31,094 nt of DNA from positions 1-31,094 of IMG/VR virus record IMGVR_UViG_3300049732_000377, one strand, 5' to 3'. Below are positions 20,599 through 29,112 of the stretch, one piece after another; positions within the stretch are counted from its first letter, which is position 1; each line of letters starts with the position of its first letter. Both the position numbers and the translations under genes were made by a program. The stretch is from a virus. The notes beneath the pieces were generated by a model. The model was not told where the DNA came from. It made no database searches and saw only the letters and a program-made list of their open reading frames with translations.

Positions 20599-20809
20599 TC
20601 TCGCGGTCCTGGGAGCGCCTAGCGGCCGCTGGCGGGGCCAGGGCAGGCCAGGCGGGTCTAGCCGGCGCTGAGGCGGTGGATCGTGGCCCCCGAGGGCCGC
20701 CAGCCAACCCCCGAAATAGTTGCGGCCGCCACTAGGGCGGCCGCGGGGGCGACAGGAACGGTGCTAGACGTCCAAGGGTAGACCCGGCCCGTGGGGCCGC
20801 GCAAGGCCC
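20599..20809. other. Non-coding, hairpin-rich region
   Basis: I see no gene here. It holds GGCCC-CCGA-GGGCC near 20684-20697, the 9-bp hairpin at 20722-20744, another GCGGCCGC at 20622-20629, and at 20745 a second GGGGGCGAC followed by ACGG.GCTAGAC and CCAAGGG, sequence elements in the same order as in the tRNA-like RNA. It may be a second degenerate RNA module, a packaging or recombination site, or a terminator region. Confidence 0.5.
20722..20744. terminator. 9-bp perfect GC hairpin
   Basis: GCGGCCGCC (20722-20730), loop ACTAG, GGCGGCCGC (20736-20744). It is very stable and could stop transcription from either side, but no T-tract follows. It contains two NotI palindromes. Confidence 0.45.
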
Positions 20810-20810
20810 C
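20793..20810 (-). terminator. Hairpin at the end of the tail operon
   Basis: GGGGCC (20793-20798), loop GCGCAA, GGCCCC (20805-20810), starting at the last base of the stop codon of the 96-aa gene. It is the likely end of the leftward tail transcript, although without a U-run. Confidence 0.5.
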
Positions 20811-21100
20811 TACCGGCCGGACGGGCACTCCTCCGGGTAGTGCCAGGTGTCGGGCGGGGCCGGGTCGCTGGTGCTGTCGTGGCGCCGGTTGAAGCGAAAT
20901 TCCGTGTTGGCCGGCGGGTTGTCGATCTCGCCCGGCTGCTTGGCCGTGAAGTACGTCAGGTTCTGGCTCCCGTCCGAGTTGTTGAAGTTGATCACCCCCG
21001 CCCGGCACTGGCCGGCGTGCAGCTCGTCGAACAGCACGAAGTGCACGGCCTCGCCCAGTCGGGGCGCGCGAACGGTTCCCGCCTCTTCGGTGTTTTGCAT
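20810..21100 (-). CDS. Small tail-module protein of unknown function (96 aa)
   Basis: ATG at 21100 has GGAGGG about six nt upstream. The protein starts with a polar tail, then GEAVHFVLFDELHAGQCRAG and VINFNNSDGSQNLTYFTAKQ, beta-rich; the C-terminus WHYPEECPSGR is typical of small phage tail accessory proteins of the 'GDxVHY' kind, but this is a weak similarity. It is the last gene of the tail operon and ends in a hairpin. Confidence 0.65.
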   Translation of the reverse strand: MQNTEEAGTVRAPRLGEAVHFVLFDELHAGQCRAGVINFNNSDGSQNLTYFTAKQPGEIDNPPANTEFRFNRRHDSTSDPAPPDTWHYPEECPSGR

Positions 21101-21125
21101 CTCAACCCTCCATCGTTCAAGACGT

Positions 21126-21563
21126 TCAGACGTCGGCCACCACGCGCGAATCCAGCACGCCGTTCGTGCCCAGGTTCTGGAGAACCCAGCTCAGGTTGAT
21201 GGCCAGCGTCAGCCCTCGCGGGAAGGTCCACAGCACGCCCTGTCCGATCGACGCGGGCAGCGCAACCCTCTCGTGATAATCGGACGACAGCGTGGGCTGG
21301 ACGCTGTGCGCGAGCGCGGTGTCGGTGCTGGCGATGCCGGTCAGCGTCGGCTCGGCCGGGTCGTCGGGCATGACCACTACGGGCGTGGTGCGCGTGCCGG
21401 CAGCGGTGGAGCGGTTGATCCCGTACGTGGAGGCCGTCGCGGCGGCCAACGTGATCAGCCACTCCAGGATGCGCGGTCGCTGGCCGGTGCTGGTTGCGAT
21501 GTCCATCGCGGCCTGACCGCTGGTGGTGTTGGTGGTACGTCGGGCGATCCTGTAGAGCGCCAT
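21126..21563 (-). CDS. Tail-module protein of unknown function (145 aa)
   Basis: ATG 21563 has GGAGG six nt upstream and shares one base with the preceding stop (TGATG). The first 40 residues (ALYRIARRTTNTTSGQAAMD) are polar; the rest contains many beta-like strands (TLTGIASTDTALAHSVQPTL) and ends with a conserved-looking QNLGTNGVLDSRVV. Such proteins occur near tail-tip genes and may be structural. The longer upstream ORF is a shadow. Confidence 0.65.
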   Translation of the reverse strand: MALYRIARRTTNTTSGQAAMDIATSTGQRPRILEWLITLAAATASTYGINRSTAAGTRTTPVVVMPDDPAEPTLTGIASTDTALAHSVQPTLSSDYHERVALPASIGQGVLWTFPRGLTLAINLSWVLQNLGTNGVLDSRVVADV

Positions 21564-21892
21564 CACTCTCCTCCCTGCTCGCAAATGCTCTGGTGCGGGA
21601 CGACAAAGGTCTTGACCCGCGTTGAAACGCACGCCTTTCCGCTCGTCGGGTCGCGGTCCTGGAAGTCCTCGGACCGCGAGTAGACGGCCATGTTGCCGTG
21701 CGTGACCCAGTGCTTGCCGTTGCAGCTCGCCGCCGCCCTCAAGGGCTCAGCGGCGTCTCCAGCCTGGGCCAGGTGGTCGTCGGGAACCCCGTCGTACCAC
21801 AGGCCCTCCAGGTACTCGACCACCGGCGTGGTCTCGGTGGCTGGGATCACGACGGTCTGCACGAACAGGACCCGGTTCCACGGTGAAGGCAT
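21563..21892 (-). CDS. Tail-module protein of unknown function (109 aa)
   Basis: ATG 21892 overlaps the upstream stop (TAATG) and has GGAG nearby. The protein is alpha/beta with strands NRVLFVQTVVIPATETTPVV and HWVTHGNMAVYSRSEDF; three Cys (SCNGKHW, KACVST, SICEQ) could form disulfides, which fits an extracellular virion protein. The longer ORF is a shadow. Confidence 0.65.
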   Translation of the reverse strand: MPSPWNRVLFVQTVVIPATETTPVVEYLEGLWYDGVPDDHLAQAGDAAEPLRAAASCNGKHWVTHGNMAVYSRSEDFQDRDPTSGKACVSTRVKTFVVPHQSICEQGGE

Positions 21893-22137
21893 TACACACT
21901 CTCCAGTCGGACAGGGATGATCGTGCCGGGCATCTGCTCGCCCAGCAGGAAGACGCGCGTAGGCGGTGGCGTCAGCCGCTCGCGGTATAGGGTGAAGATC
22001 CGGGTCCCGTCGCACTCAGGGCAGACGATGTAGTCGTCGCCGCACAGCCACAGCCGGCCCGGGTAGTGCGAATGCAGGCACGTCGGGCAGGGCTTGTCGA
22101 TGCGCGTGATTCCGGCGCGGTCGCGGTGGACGCTCAT
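21892..22137 (-). CDS. Small zinc-ribbon protein in the tail module (81 aa)
   Basis: ATG 22137 overlaps the tail-tip gene stop (ATGA). Cys pairs CPTC and CPECDG plus a Cys in LWLCGDDYIV form a DnaJ-type zinc ribbon; the C-terminus is EQMPGTIIPVRLESV. Zinc-binding proteins at this position may stabilise the tail tip or act as chaperones. The big ORF in this region is a shadow of the tail-tip gene. Confidence 0.7.
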   Translation of the reverse strand: MSVHRDRAGITRIDKPCPTCLHSHYPGRLWLCGDDYIVCPECDGTRIFTLYRERLTPPPTRVFLLGEQMPGTIIPVRLESV

Positions 22138-25094
22138 ACGAGGCCAGGCCGGCCAGCGATCAGGTGCTGACGGTTGCGCGGGAACAGTCCCAGCAGCTCG
22201 GCGAGCCCGCGATCGAGCGCCTGGCCGAAGACCTGCATGATGGTGCCGACCTCGTCGAGCGCGCGCGGCAGGTCGGCGGTGTAGGCGACGACGTTGCAGA
22301 CGTGCGTCTGCGGGTCCTTGCGGATCGAGAGGATCCTGAAGACCTCCTCGTTGGCCATGCCCTCCACTTCGGCGCCCAGCATCCGCGTCCGCTGGATCCT
22401 GACCAGGTCGCCCACCGTCTTCTTGAGCAGCCGGCCCTTCAGCGAGAAGGTCACGCGCCGCCGCGGCAGAACGGCCAGCAGCATCTGGTTCCATGCCTGG
22501 GCCTGGACGTCGGCCGCCTCCCAGCAGAGCGTGTCGAACTGGCGAGGGAGCCTCTGGTTGTGGCGCAGCGCGACACCGTTGTTGCTGGCCTCGCGTGTCT
22601 TGACGATGCCCGTCACCGGGTCCTCGTCGTACGTCAGGATGACGGACGCGTAGGTGTCCTCGATCGTCTTCCCCGAGCGGAAGGACAGGAAGTCGCGGTC
22701 GGTGAGGAGCGGCGCCGTGGCCGCCTGCTCCGCGAGCTGGACGGATGAGGTTGCCCGCGGGCGCCAGTACCAGACGCCATTCCCGTCCAGGCTGACGTCG
22801 GCGTGCGTGCTGACCTCGAAGCGGTCGATGATCTCCTGCACGGTGAGCGTGGCGCTGGGGCCGAGCCCTCCCAAGTACAGGTTGACGGCGATCTGGTGGC
22901 TGGTCCTGGCAGCCACGAACGACGCGAGGTCGATCGACGACGACGGGAGGCCCAGGATCTTGACCAGGATGAAGTGCAGCGCGGTGGGGATCTTGTAGAT
23001 GATGGCCGTCGTACCGCCGCCGGTTACTCCCGTGAAGCGGCCGTCCGTGTGGTCGCGGTAGCCCGTGGCGTCCACTCGGATGATGAACTGATCCGCGCGG
23101 CTCTCGTCGTAGAGCGCGGTCCCCGACTGGCTCAGGCCGGACAGGTCCGCCGACCCCTCGAAGCCGAACACGGGCCACGCCGAGCGGTGCTTGTTCGCGC
23201 CGCTGGACAGTGGGATGCTCATCGTCCCGCCCGCGTAGTTCACCGATACCTGATGCGTGGTGTTGCTGTACGCCACGGCCACGTCCGGTACCACCAGCGC
23301 ATCCAGCGCCGCCTCTGCCGCAGCGCACAGCGTGGTGCAGGTGTACAGGCCAGGCGTCAGATAGACGACGTACGTCACGCCGTCGAGGATGATGTCCAGC
23401 GCGTCATTCATCCGCACTTCGCGCACCACGTCAGCCGACGCGGCGCCGCCGAAAATCTCGAAGGGGCCGGGGTTGCTGAACATCGACGCCCGGCCGGTCG
23501 TAGCGTCCGAGGTGAACTCGCACGCGACGCGCCGGTCCTGGTCGCGGCGGTTGGCCGCGTCCTCGTCGGTGTAGGCCCACATGGCGACCTGGCCCATGAC
23601 GTCCGTCCCGTTGCCCCAGGTCGGATCGTTGACCTCGAAGATGGGGAGACGGTTGGTCAGGCCCAGCGCCACGCGGGGAGGTCGCATGTTGTACTTCGGG
23701 CCGCCGATCAGGATCGGTCGCGGGCGCCCGACGTCACGGTCCGACATCTCCGGGGACACGGTGCGGCCCAGGGTCTCCACGGGCAGCAACACGCTCAGCG
23801 CCAGCCGTGTGTCCTGAGCGTCGAGGGTGGCGTCGAGGTCACCGACGTCGTAGTCGCGCACCTCTCCGCTGAATTGCGACCAGAGGTCGTCGCGCGTGAT
23901 CTCCTGCCCGTCGTCGAAGCTGCCGCCCTGCTGGACCGCCGCGTACCGGCCGCCCACGTCGTAGGACCCCAGCAACGTCTCCAGGTAGCCGCGCGGCATG
24001 TCCGCATCGCCGTCCCTGTTGAGCAGCCGGATGCCGGTGAGTCCCACCGACTCAGCGCCCATGAAGGGGTCCTCGCTGCTGATCTCCACCGCCGGCAGCG
24101 CGCTCGACCCCAGCCGGGGCTCCACGTACTCGTAGCGCCAGACGGGCCTGAAGGTGCTGCTGTAGACGATCATGTAGCCCGTGCTGATGGAGGAGGCCTT
24201 GCCGTTGTGGAGGAGGGCGGCGATGGCGAGGCTGGAGTTGGTGGTGGGCGCGCGCCAGGCGAAGATGGCGCGCTTTCGCTCTCCTCCCGTCTTCTTCAGC
24301 TCGAGCCCGGTGGTGGTGGCCGTCTCGGTCCGGCCGTCGTCAGCGATGGAGTTGCCGACCGGGGATAGCCGCACGCGCAGGCGTGGCGTCAGCTCCGGCG
24401 GGATGTCCGGCGAGGTCGAGTACTCGATCGCGGTCCAGTACAGCCCGCCGATGACGGTCGTCAGCGCGGCCTGCTGGATGCCGCCGATGGCGCCGGCCGA
24501 CTGTCCGCTGGCTCCTGGCCGGATCATGGCCGCGAAGACCCCGTCGACGACGATCTGCTGGACCGCGACGCCGGTGGCGCTGACCCCGATCTCGTTCCAG
24601 CTCCCCAGGTCCGTCGGCGCGGGCCAGTCTTGGAGCGTCGCGTTGGCGAGCTTCTCCGGGCCGAACAGCGGCTCCGTGCTGCCCACGCTGCTGAACAGGC
24701 GCAGGAAGTCGACGCGGATAATCGTGTCCCGCGGGTCGGCGTCGTCCTCCAGGTGCACGTACAGGGTGCTCGGAGATCCGGGCAAGAAATAGAACGAATC
24801 GGCGGTGCCTGAGACCTCGGACACCGACTCCTTGCGCGTCAGCACCTGGCCGTCGAGGCCGACGACCGCGCCGACCTCGAGCGGCACGCCCTCGAACTCC
24901 TCGGTGAACTGCGTGCTGTAGGTGCCGGTGTCGTCGATCGGAGCAACCCAGAGGGTGTCGACCTGTCGCCCCAGCAATAGCTGAACGAACCCGCGGCGCT
25001 CGCAGTAGGTCTGCTCCGTGAGCTCGTTGAAGGTACGTAGCCCGGAGCGCAACCCCAGCGCCCCGTGGCCGATTCGACTGAGCGGTCGGCTCAC
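22134..25094 (-). CDS. Large tail-tip/baseplate protein (986 aa)
   Basis: Gene order (tape measure, then a 371-aa protein, then this one) matches the siphovirus order of tape measure, distal tail protein and tail-associated tip protein, so this is probably the host-contacting tip. Beta-rich modules dominate. Residues about 563-670 (NDALDIILDGVTYVVYLTPG...) repeat a domain also present at residues 56-145 of the preceding gene. The C-terminal 250 residues contain VTFSLKGRLLKKTVGDLVRI, resembling the tail-protein domains that close the tip ring. GTG at 25094 (GTGA overlap). No enzymatic motif is visible. Confidence 0.75.
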   Translation of the reverse strand: MSRPLSRIGHGALGLRSGLRTFNELTEQTYCERRGFVQLLLGRQVDTLWVAPIDDTGTYSTQFTEEFEGVPLEVGAVVGLDGQVLTRKESVSEVSGTADSFYFLPGSPSTLYVHLEDDADPRDTIIRVDFLRLFSSVGSTEPLFGPEKLANATLQDWPAPTDLGSWNEIGVSATGVAVQQIVVDGVFAAMIRPGASGQSAGAIGGIQQAALTTVIGGLYWTAIEYSTSPDIPPELTPRLRVRLSPVGNSIADDGRTETATTTGLELKKTGGERKRAIFAWRAPTTNSSLAIAALLHNGKASSISTGYMIVYSSTFRPVWRYEYVEPRLGSSALPAVEISSEDPFMGAESVGLTGIRLLNRDGDADMPRGYLETLLGSYDVGGRYAAVQQGGSFDDGQEITRDDLWSQFSGEVRDYDVGDLDATLDAQDTRLALSVLLPVETLGRTVSPEMSDRDVGRPRPILIGGPKYNMRPPRVALGLTNRLPIFEVNDPTWGNGTDVMGQVAMWAYTDEDAANRRDQDRRVACEFTSDATTGRASMFSNPGPFEIFGGAASADVVREVRMNDALDIILDGVTYVVYLTPGLYTCTTLCAAAEAALDALVVPDVAVAYSNTTHQVSVNYAGGTMSIPLSSGANKHRSAWPVFGFEGSADLSGLSQSGTALYDESRADQFIIRVDATGYRDHTDGRFTGVTGGGTTAIIYKIPTALHFILVKILGLPSSSIDLASFVAARTSHQIAVNLYLGGLGPSATLTVQEIIDRFEVSTHADVSLDGNGVWYWRPRATSSVQLAEQAATAPLLTDRDFLSFRSGKTIEDTYASVILTYDEDPVTGIVKTREASNNGVALRHNQRLPRQFDTLCWEAADVQAQAWNQMLLAVLPRRRVTFSLKGRLLKKTVGDLVRIQRTRMLGAEVEGMANEEVFRILSIRKDPQTHVCNVVAYTADLPRALDEVGTIMQVFGQALDRGLAELLGLFPRNRQHLIAGRPGLV

Positions 25095-26206
25095 GGCAGC
25101 GCCCGCACCAGCTTGAATTTGGCGGTCCAATACTGGCCGCCGGCGGCAGCCACGATCGGCAGCCCGCCATCACGAAAGCCGTACTCGAAGTCCAGCGTGT
25201 CGACTCCCGCGTCGAACCCGAACCCGAAGCACTTCCCCTTCGGCGTCGCGCTGCGGTGCGCCCGGAAGATGTCCGCGTCCGCCGTCGGCACTTCGAGGAA
25301 CTCCAGGTCGTACGCCGGCGCCTCCACCTTGAGGTCCCCGTACAGCGCTCCTTCGGTGGCGCGCTCGATCTCGGACAGGTCGTCGCCCTCCTCCTGGTAG
25401 TTGACCGAGAAGCCGACGCTGGGCTGGCGGTACAGCCCCGAGTAAGCGATTCCGACCTCGTTGAAGCCGTCCGTGTTGCCGGGGTCGAAGATGACGAACA
25501 CGGCGTAGCGATACGTCTGCACGGACGCGAAGTAGCTGATGGACAGATCGCCCGTGCCGGTCAGGAACTCGCTGTAATTGGGCGTGGTGAGGGCGTGCAG
25601 CACCGACGTGTTCGACAGGCAGAAGCGGATGACCGCGTCGGAAGTGGTGTTCGTGTCGACCAGGAACGCGGCCTGGTGGTCCATGGCGCTTCCGAGGTCG
25701 ACTGCGACCCAGTGCCGGCCGTGGTAGCTGGCGTCGTCGGCCGTGAAGGTGGTGGCCGCCGCGGTCAGGCCTCCGGAGGTGTCCCAGCCCATGTCGTTCC
25801 AGAGACGCTGCGCTGCGGCGTCCACCGTCCCGAAGGCCAGCTTGAAGGGCAGGTCGGCACTGATGGTGAACTTCTTCGTGCTGTCGCTGTAGGTGACGGC
25901 CCACACTGGGGTCGGGTCCGCCGCCTCGAGACCGGAGCGAATCGCCTCGCACAGGATCGCCGCGGTGGCGTAGGTGGCTCCGGCCAGCGTGATCGTGAAG
26001 TTGCCCGGGCCGGCGGCGCGGTTGAAGTCGAGCTTGTCGTTGTAGCCGGTGGTGACGACCCATCCCGTGTCGGACCGCCACGGCTTGCTGCGGAGCTGGT
26101 CCAGTAGGAACCGTGGCGGGCAGCTCGTGATGTAGGAATCGGCCGTCAGCACCGCGCCCGACGTCTTCCACGTGTTCTGGTCCAGGATTCGGCAGGTGCG
26201 GGGCAA
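25091..26206 (-). CDS. Probable distal-tail/minor tail protein (371 aa)
   Basis: The start is TTG at 26206: AGGAGG lies six nt upstream, and it directly follows the tape-measure stop. The protein is beta-rich. Residues 56-145 (NDKLDFNRAAGPGNFTITLA, then YSDSTKKFTISA) form the same domain as in the next, larger gene. The C-terminal region (EEGDDLSEIERATEGALYGD ... GGQYWTAKFKLVRALP) resembles receptor-binding or distal-tail pieces. Position after the tape measure suggests the Dit-like role; sequence alone does not prove it. Confidence 0.65.
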   Translation of the reverse strand: MPRTCRILDQNTWKTSGAVLTADSYITSCPPRFLLDQLRSKPWRSDTGWVVTTGYNDKLDFNRAAGPGNFTITLAGATYATAAILCEAIRSGLEAADPTPVWAVTYSDSTKKFTISADLPFKLAFGTVDAAAQRLWNDMGWDTSGGLTAAATTFTADDASYHGRHWVAVDLGSAMDHQAAFLVDTNTTSDAVIRFCLSNTSVLHALTTPNYSEFLTGTGDLSISYFASVQTYRYAVFVIFDPGNTDGFNEVGIAYSGLYRQPSVGFSVNYQEEGDDLSEIERATEGALYGDLKVEAPAYDLEFLEVPTADADIFRAHRSATPKGKCFGFGFDAGVDTLDFEYGFRDGGLPIVAAAGGQYWTAKFKLVRALP

Positions 26207-28441
26207 TCACATCCTCCTGGTGTTGCGCTTCTCCCGGCCGTATCCGAGGCCCTGGCGCTTCGCGACCTGACGCGTGACGACGGCGCCATCGAGGTAGGTG
26301 GGGCCGACGGAGATGTGGGCGGGTCGGCTGCCACCGTTGGCCGCGGCGGCCGCCTGCACGGCACCGGCGACGATCTGCTTGAGCTGCTGGCTGCGCAGCA
26401 CCACCTCAGGGTCAGCGTCGGTCCCGTGCAGGACGGCCGGCACGCCCCAGCCGGTCACGACGCCGCCGCCGGCCAGGGAGTGGACGTCTCCGTCTCCGCC
26501 GCCCCTGTCGCCTGGCGAGGAAATGTTGGGATGGACGTTGACCGGGATGTTGATATCGCCGAGGCCGTAGAGCCGGCTGATCGCCTCGACCAGGCGCTCC
26601 ATCTGCTCGGCGGCGCGCCCCATCGAATCCTGGAGCGAGGAGCCGAAGGTGATGCCGGCTTCCTCGGCCGTCTGGAAGGCCTGCCCGTTCTCGTCGAGGA
26701 TCTTGCCCTGGGCGAGCAGCTCCTCCACGATCTTGCGCATGTCCTCGGGGATCGCGGCCCCGGCCTGGCGCGCCTGGTTCACGTACTCGATCATCGACGG
26801 CCCCATCTTGTCGATGACGAGGTTGTGGTCGGCGCCGGCCTGCGTCAGGAGCTTGTACTTCTCGAACAGCGACATCGCCTGCTGGTCCAGCTCCTGCTGC
26901 GCGAACTTCGGCCCCATCTGGCCGATCTCGATGCCGAACTCGCGCATCGCATCCTTGACCTTCTGCGTGGCCTGGTCGGTGATGCCGAAGGCGTTGTTGA
27001 GCTGGTCGATGGCGCCCTGGAGCGCGTTGCGGTCTTTCGCTCGCAGCAGCGCGTCCAGGGTCATCCCGGCTTCCTTGGCCTTGCGGTTCAGCGCATCGAG
27101 GCCTCCTGCGGCCGCGATGAACTGGTCGCGCATGTCGTTGGTCTTCTTGCCCTCGCCGCCGAAGAGGCCGCTGAAGAGGGAGCCGATGCCGCCGCCGAGG
27201 AGCGCGCCGAGTGGGCCCGCTACGCCGCCGATGGCGCCGCCCAGCGTTCCGCCGATGGACTTCTTGAGGGTTTCGCCGAGGCCAGATCCGATGGATGCGC
27301 CGAGGCTAGCGCCGATCGCGCGCCCGACGTCGCCGCCGCCCTGGATGGCGCCCAGGATCACCTGCGGCAGGTTCTCGACACCAGCCTTGAGGGACCGCTT
27401 CAGCTCGCCAGTGATGACCGGGCCCCAGGAACTACCCTTGCCACCAGCGGCACCCAACTGCTGATTGAGCAGGTCGCCAAAGTTCTTCCCAATCGGCATG
27501 AGCATCCCGGCGGCGGCCATGATCCGCTGGTTGAGGACCGCCTGGGTCGCCTCGAAGTTCGCCTTGTCGGCCGCCACCAGGCCGGACAGCGCGGCCTCCC
27601 ACTTCTTCTCTTCCTTCTCGTAGAACTCGGTCCAGTGCTTCTCGTTGGCGGCCGCGCGCCCGCGCTCGAACTCTTCGTCAAGCCGCTTCTGCTGCTCGCG
27701 GTGCTTGTTCGCCGCGGCGGCGGCCTTCTCGTGCTTTTCGGCGAGCTCCTGAAGGAGCCCTGCGCCAGCCGTCAGGACCGGCTTGGCCTTCCCCTGCAGG
27801 TACTCGATCGCCTCCTTCGTGTTCTGCCCGTGTTTCGTCTGCCACTCGAGCTGCTTTTTCGTGGCCTCGACGTTGGCCTTGGCCACCTCCGCCTGCTGTT
27901 TGGCCAAGCCCGCCGTAGCGGCGGCCATCTCCATCATTGGCGTCTTCATGCCAACGATGAGCATCAGGGAGTCCCGAAGGTCGTCCGTGGCCTTCGTCAC
28001 CGCCGGGAAGGTGTTGAGCCAGGAACCGATGGCGAGGCCGATGGAGAGGCCCGCGCCCACCACGCCGGCCGTCGCGGCGTTGAAGCCCATCGCCGTGGTC
28101 TTGAGGTTCTTGAAGCCCACGCCGGCCAGGTCCAGCGTCGCCGAGAGGCCCTTCGTGTTCTGGATGGGCCCTCCGAGCGCCGAGTCGAAGGCCGCCAGGG
28201 TGTTCGCCGCGCGCTGGGTGTCGTCGCTGGCGCTCTTGAAGGCGCTGTTCATCTTCAGCGCCTCTTCGTGCATCGCCTCCATGCGCTGCGCGGCGCGCTG
28301 CTGCGTGGCCGTCCAGTCCTGAAACTTCTTGTCCGTCCGGTCGACGCTGTCCTGCATCGCCTTCTGGCCGGCTACGAACTGGGCGAAGGTGGCCTCAGTC
28401 TGGTTCTTCGCCGCCAGCACCATCTGGAGGGTCTGGTCCAT
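26207..28441 (-). CDS. Tail tape-measure protein (744 aa)
   Basis: Classic tape-measure build: a helical, coiled N-terminal half (FAQFVAGQKAMQDSVDRTDK; AEKHEKAAAAANKHREQQKR), hydrophobic Gly/Ala segments (AATAGVVGAGLSIGLAIGSW about 120-142; GGAIGGVAGPLGALLGGGIG about 393-415) and a Gly-rich C-terminal part. It sets tail length and passes through the tail during DNA injection; at roughly 1.5 angstrom per residue the tail would be about 110 nm. The chaperone genes lie upstream, with a plus-strand insert between. ATG at 28441. Confidence 0.9.
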   Translation of the reverse strand: MDQTLQMVLAAKNQTEATFAQFVAGQKAMQDSVDRTDKKFQDWTATQQRAAQRMEAMHEEALKMNSAFKSASDDTQRAANTLAAFDSALGGPIQNTKGLSATLDLAGVGFKNLKTTAMGFNAATAGVVGAGLSIGLAIGSWLNTFPAVTKATDDLRDSLMLIVGMKTPMMEMAAATAGLAKQQAEVAKANVEATKKQLEWQTKHGQNTKEAIEYLQGKAKPVLTAGAGLLQELAEKHEKAAAAANKHREQQKRLDEEFERGRAAANEKHWTEFYEKEEKKWEAALSGLVAADKANFEATQAVLNQRIMAAAGMLMPIGKNFGDLLNQQLGAAGGKGSSWGPVITGELKRSLKAGVENLPQVILGAIQGGGDVGRAIGASLGASIGSGLGETLKKSIGGTLGGAIGGVAGPLGALLGGGIGSLFSGLFGGEGKKTNDMRDQFIAAAGGLDALNRKAKEAGMTLDALLRAKDRNALQGAIDQLNNAFGITDQATQKVKDAMREFGIEIGQMGPKFAQQELDQQAMSLFEKYKLLTQAGADHNLVIDKMGPSMIEYVNQARQAGAAIPEDMRKIVEELLAQGKILDENGQAFQTAEEAGITFGSSLQDSMGRAAEQMERLVEAISRLYGLGDINIPVNVHPNISSPGDRGGGDGDVHSLAGGGVVTGWGVPAVLHGTDADPEVVLRSQQLKQIVAGAVQAAAAANGGSRPAHISVGPTYLDGAVVTRQVAKRQGLGYGREKRNTRRM

Positions 28442-28453
28442 CAGGCGGCCTCG

Positions 28454-28483
28454 TTGACAGGCGCATCGCGCCGGGGGTAGGTT
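28454..28483 (+). promoter_or_regulatory. Promoter of the exported-protein pair
   Basis: TTGACA (28454-28459), 18 nt, TAGGTT (28478-28483). It runs opposite to the tail operon and ends about 20 nt before the ATG at 28504, leaving room for the GGAGGTGA ribosome site. A perfect -35 makes this a likely lysogenically active promoter. Confidence 0.6.
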
Positions 28484-28503
28484 CTCGGCCCCGGAGGTGA
28501 CGC

Positions 28504-29109
28504 ATGCGGCGTTCGGCCATCCTCATCGCCCTGCTGGCGGCGGTGCCGGCGGAGGCCCAGGTCATCCGCGAGATGACCCCCGATCTGGTGAAGCGCGCTG
28601 CGGCGGAGAAGAAAGGCGAGTGGTGCTATCGCCTTTCCAACAAGCGAATGCTCGCCGGCGACACGCTGGCCAGCGACTTCACCGTGGGATGCTTCACGAC
28701 GCCCTACTCGCGCGTTGCGCTGGCCGCCAACATGGCCAGGGAGAAGCTGGAGACGTTCGACGCTGAGCACCTCCCGGCCGAGATGCTCGCGCCCGAGCTG
28801 CACGTGCACGCCTTCCCCAGGACCGAGGCCGGCGTCATCAGCGTGCAGAAGGTGCTGGTCATGCCGCGCAAGAGCAAGGACCCGGCCCAGGCCGTGCAGC
28901 CCACGCGCACCGAGGAGGCCGTGGCCATGTACCGCAACTTGATGGGCGCCCAGTTCGAGGGGAAGGGCCTGACGGCGGTCTTTCCTCTCGAGGTGCTGAG
29001 CGACGCGAACGACGTCCGCATCGTCTACGAGGCGCCCGCCTGCTCCCAGGGGTTCGGCGGCAGCACGTCGACCTGCGCGGCCGACTTCAAGATCAAGGGC
29101 GTCCGGTAG
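28504..29109 (+). CDS. Exported protein of unknown function (201 aa)
   Basis: A signal peptide is evident: MRRSAILIALLAAVPAEAQ, with an A-x-A-Q cleavage site after residue 18. The mature protein is mixed alpha/beta with four Cys (WCYRLSN, VGCFTT, ACSQ, TCAAD) that could pair in the periplasm. GGAGGTGA is well placed before the ATG. It lies on the strand opposite to the tail genes, with its own promoter, so it is a moron-type gene rather than a tail component. Lysogenic conversion or superinfection exclusion are possibilities; no family is recognised. Confidence 0.75.
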   Translation: MRRSAILIALLAAVPAEAQVIREMTPDLVKRAAAEKKGEWCYRLSNKRMLAGDTLASDFTVGCFTTPYSRVALAANMAREKLETFDAEHLPAEMLAPELHVHAFPRTEAGVISVQKVLVMPRKSKDPAQAVQPTRTEEAVAMYRNLMGAQFEGKGLTAVFPLEVLSDANDVRIVYEAPACSQGFGGSTSTCAADFKIKGVR

Positions 29110-29112
29110 CCG

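Noticed and set aside
26315-28480. 721-aa plus-strand ORF
   Set aside because: It is the antisense shadow of the tape-measure gene and has no ribosome site or recognisable domain.
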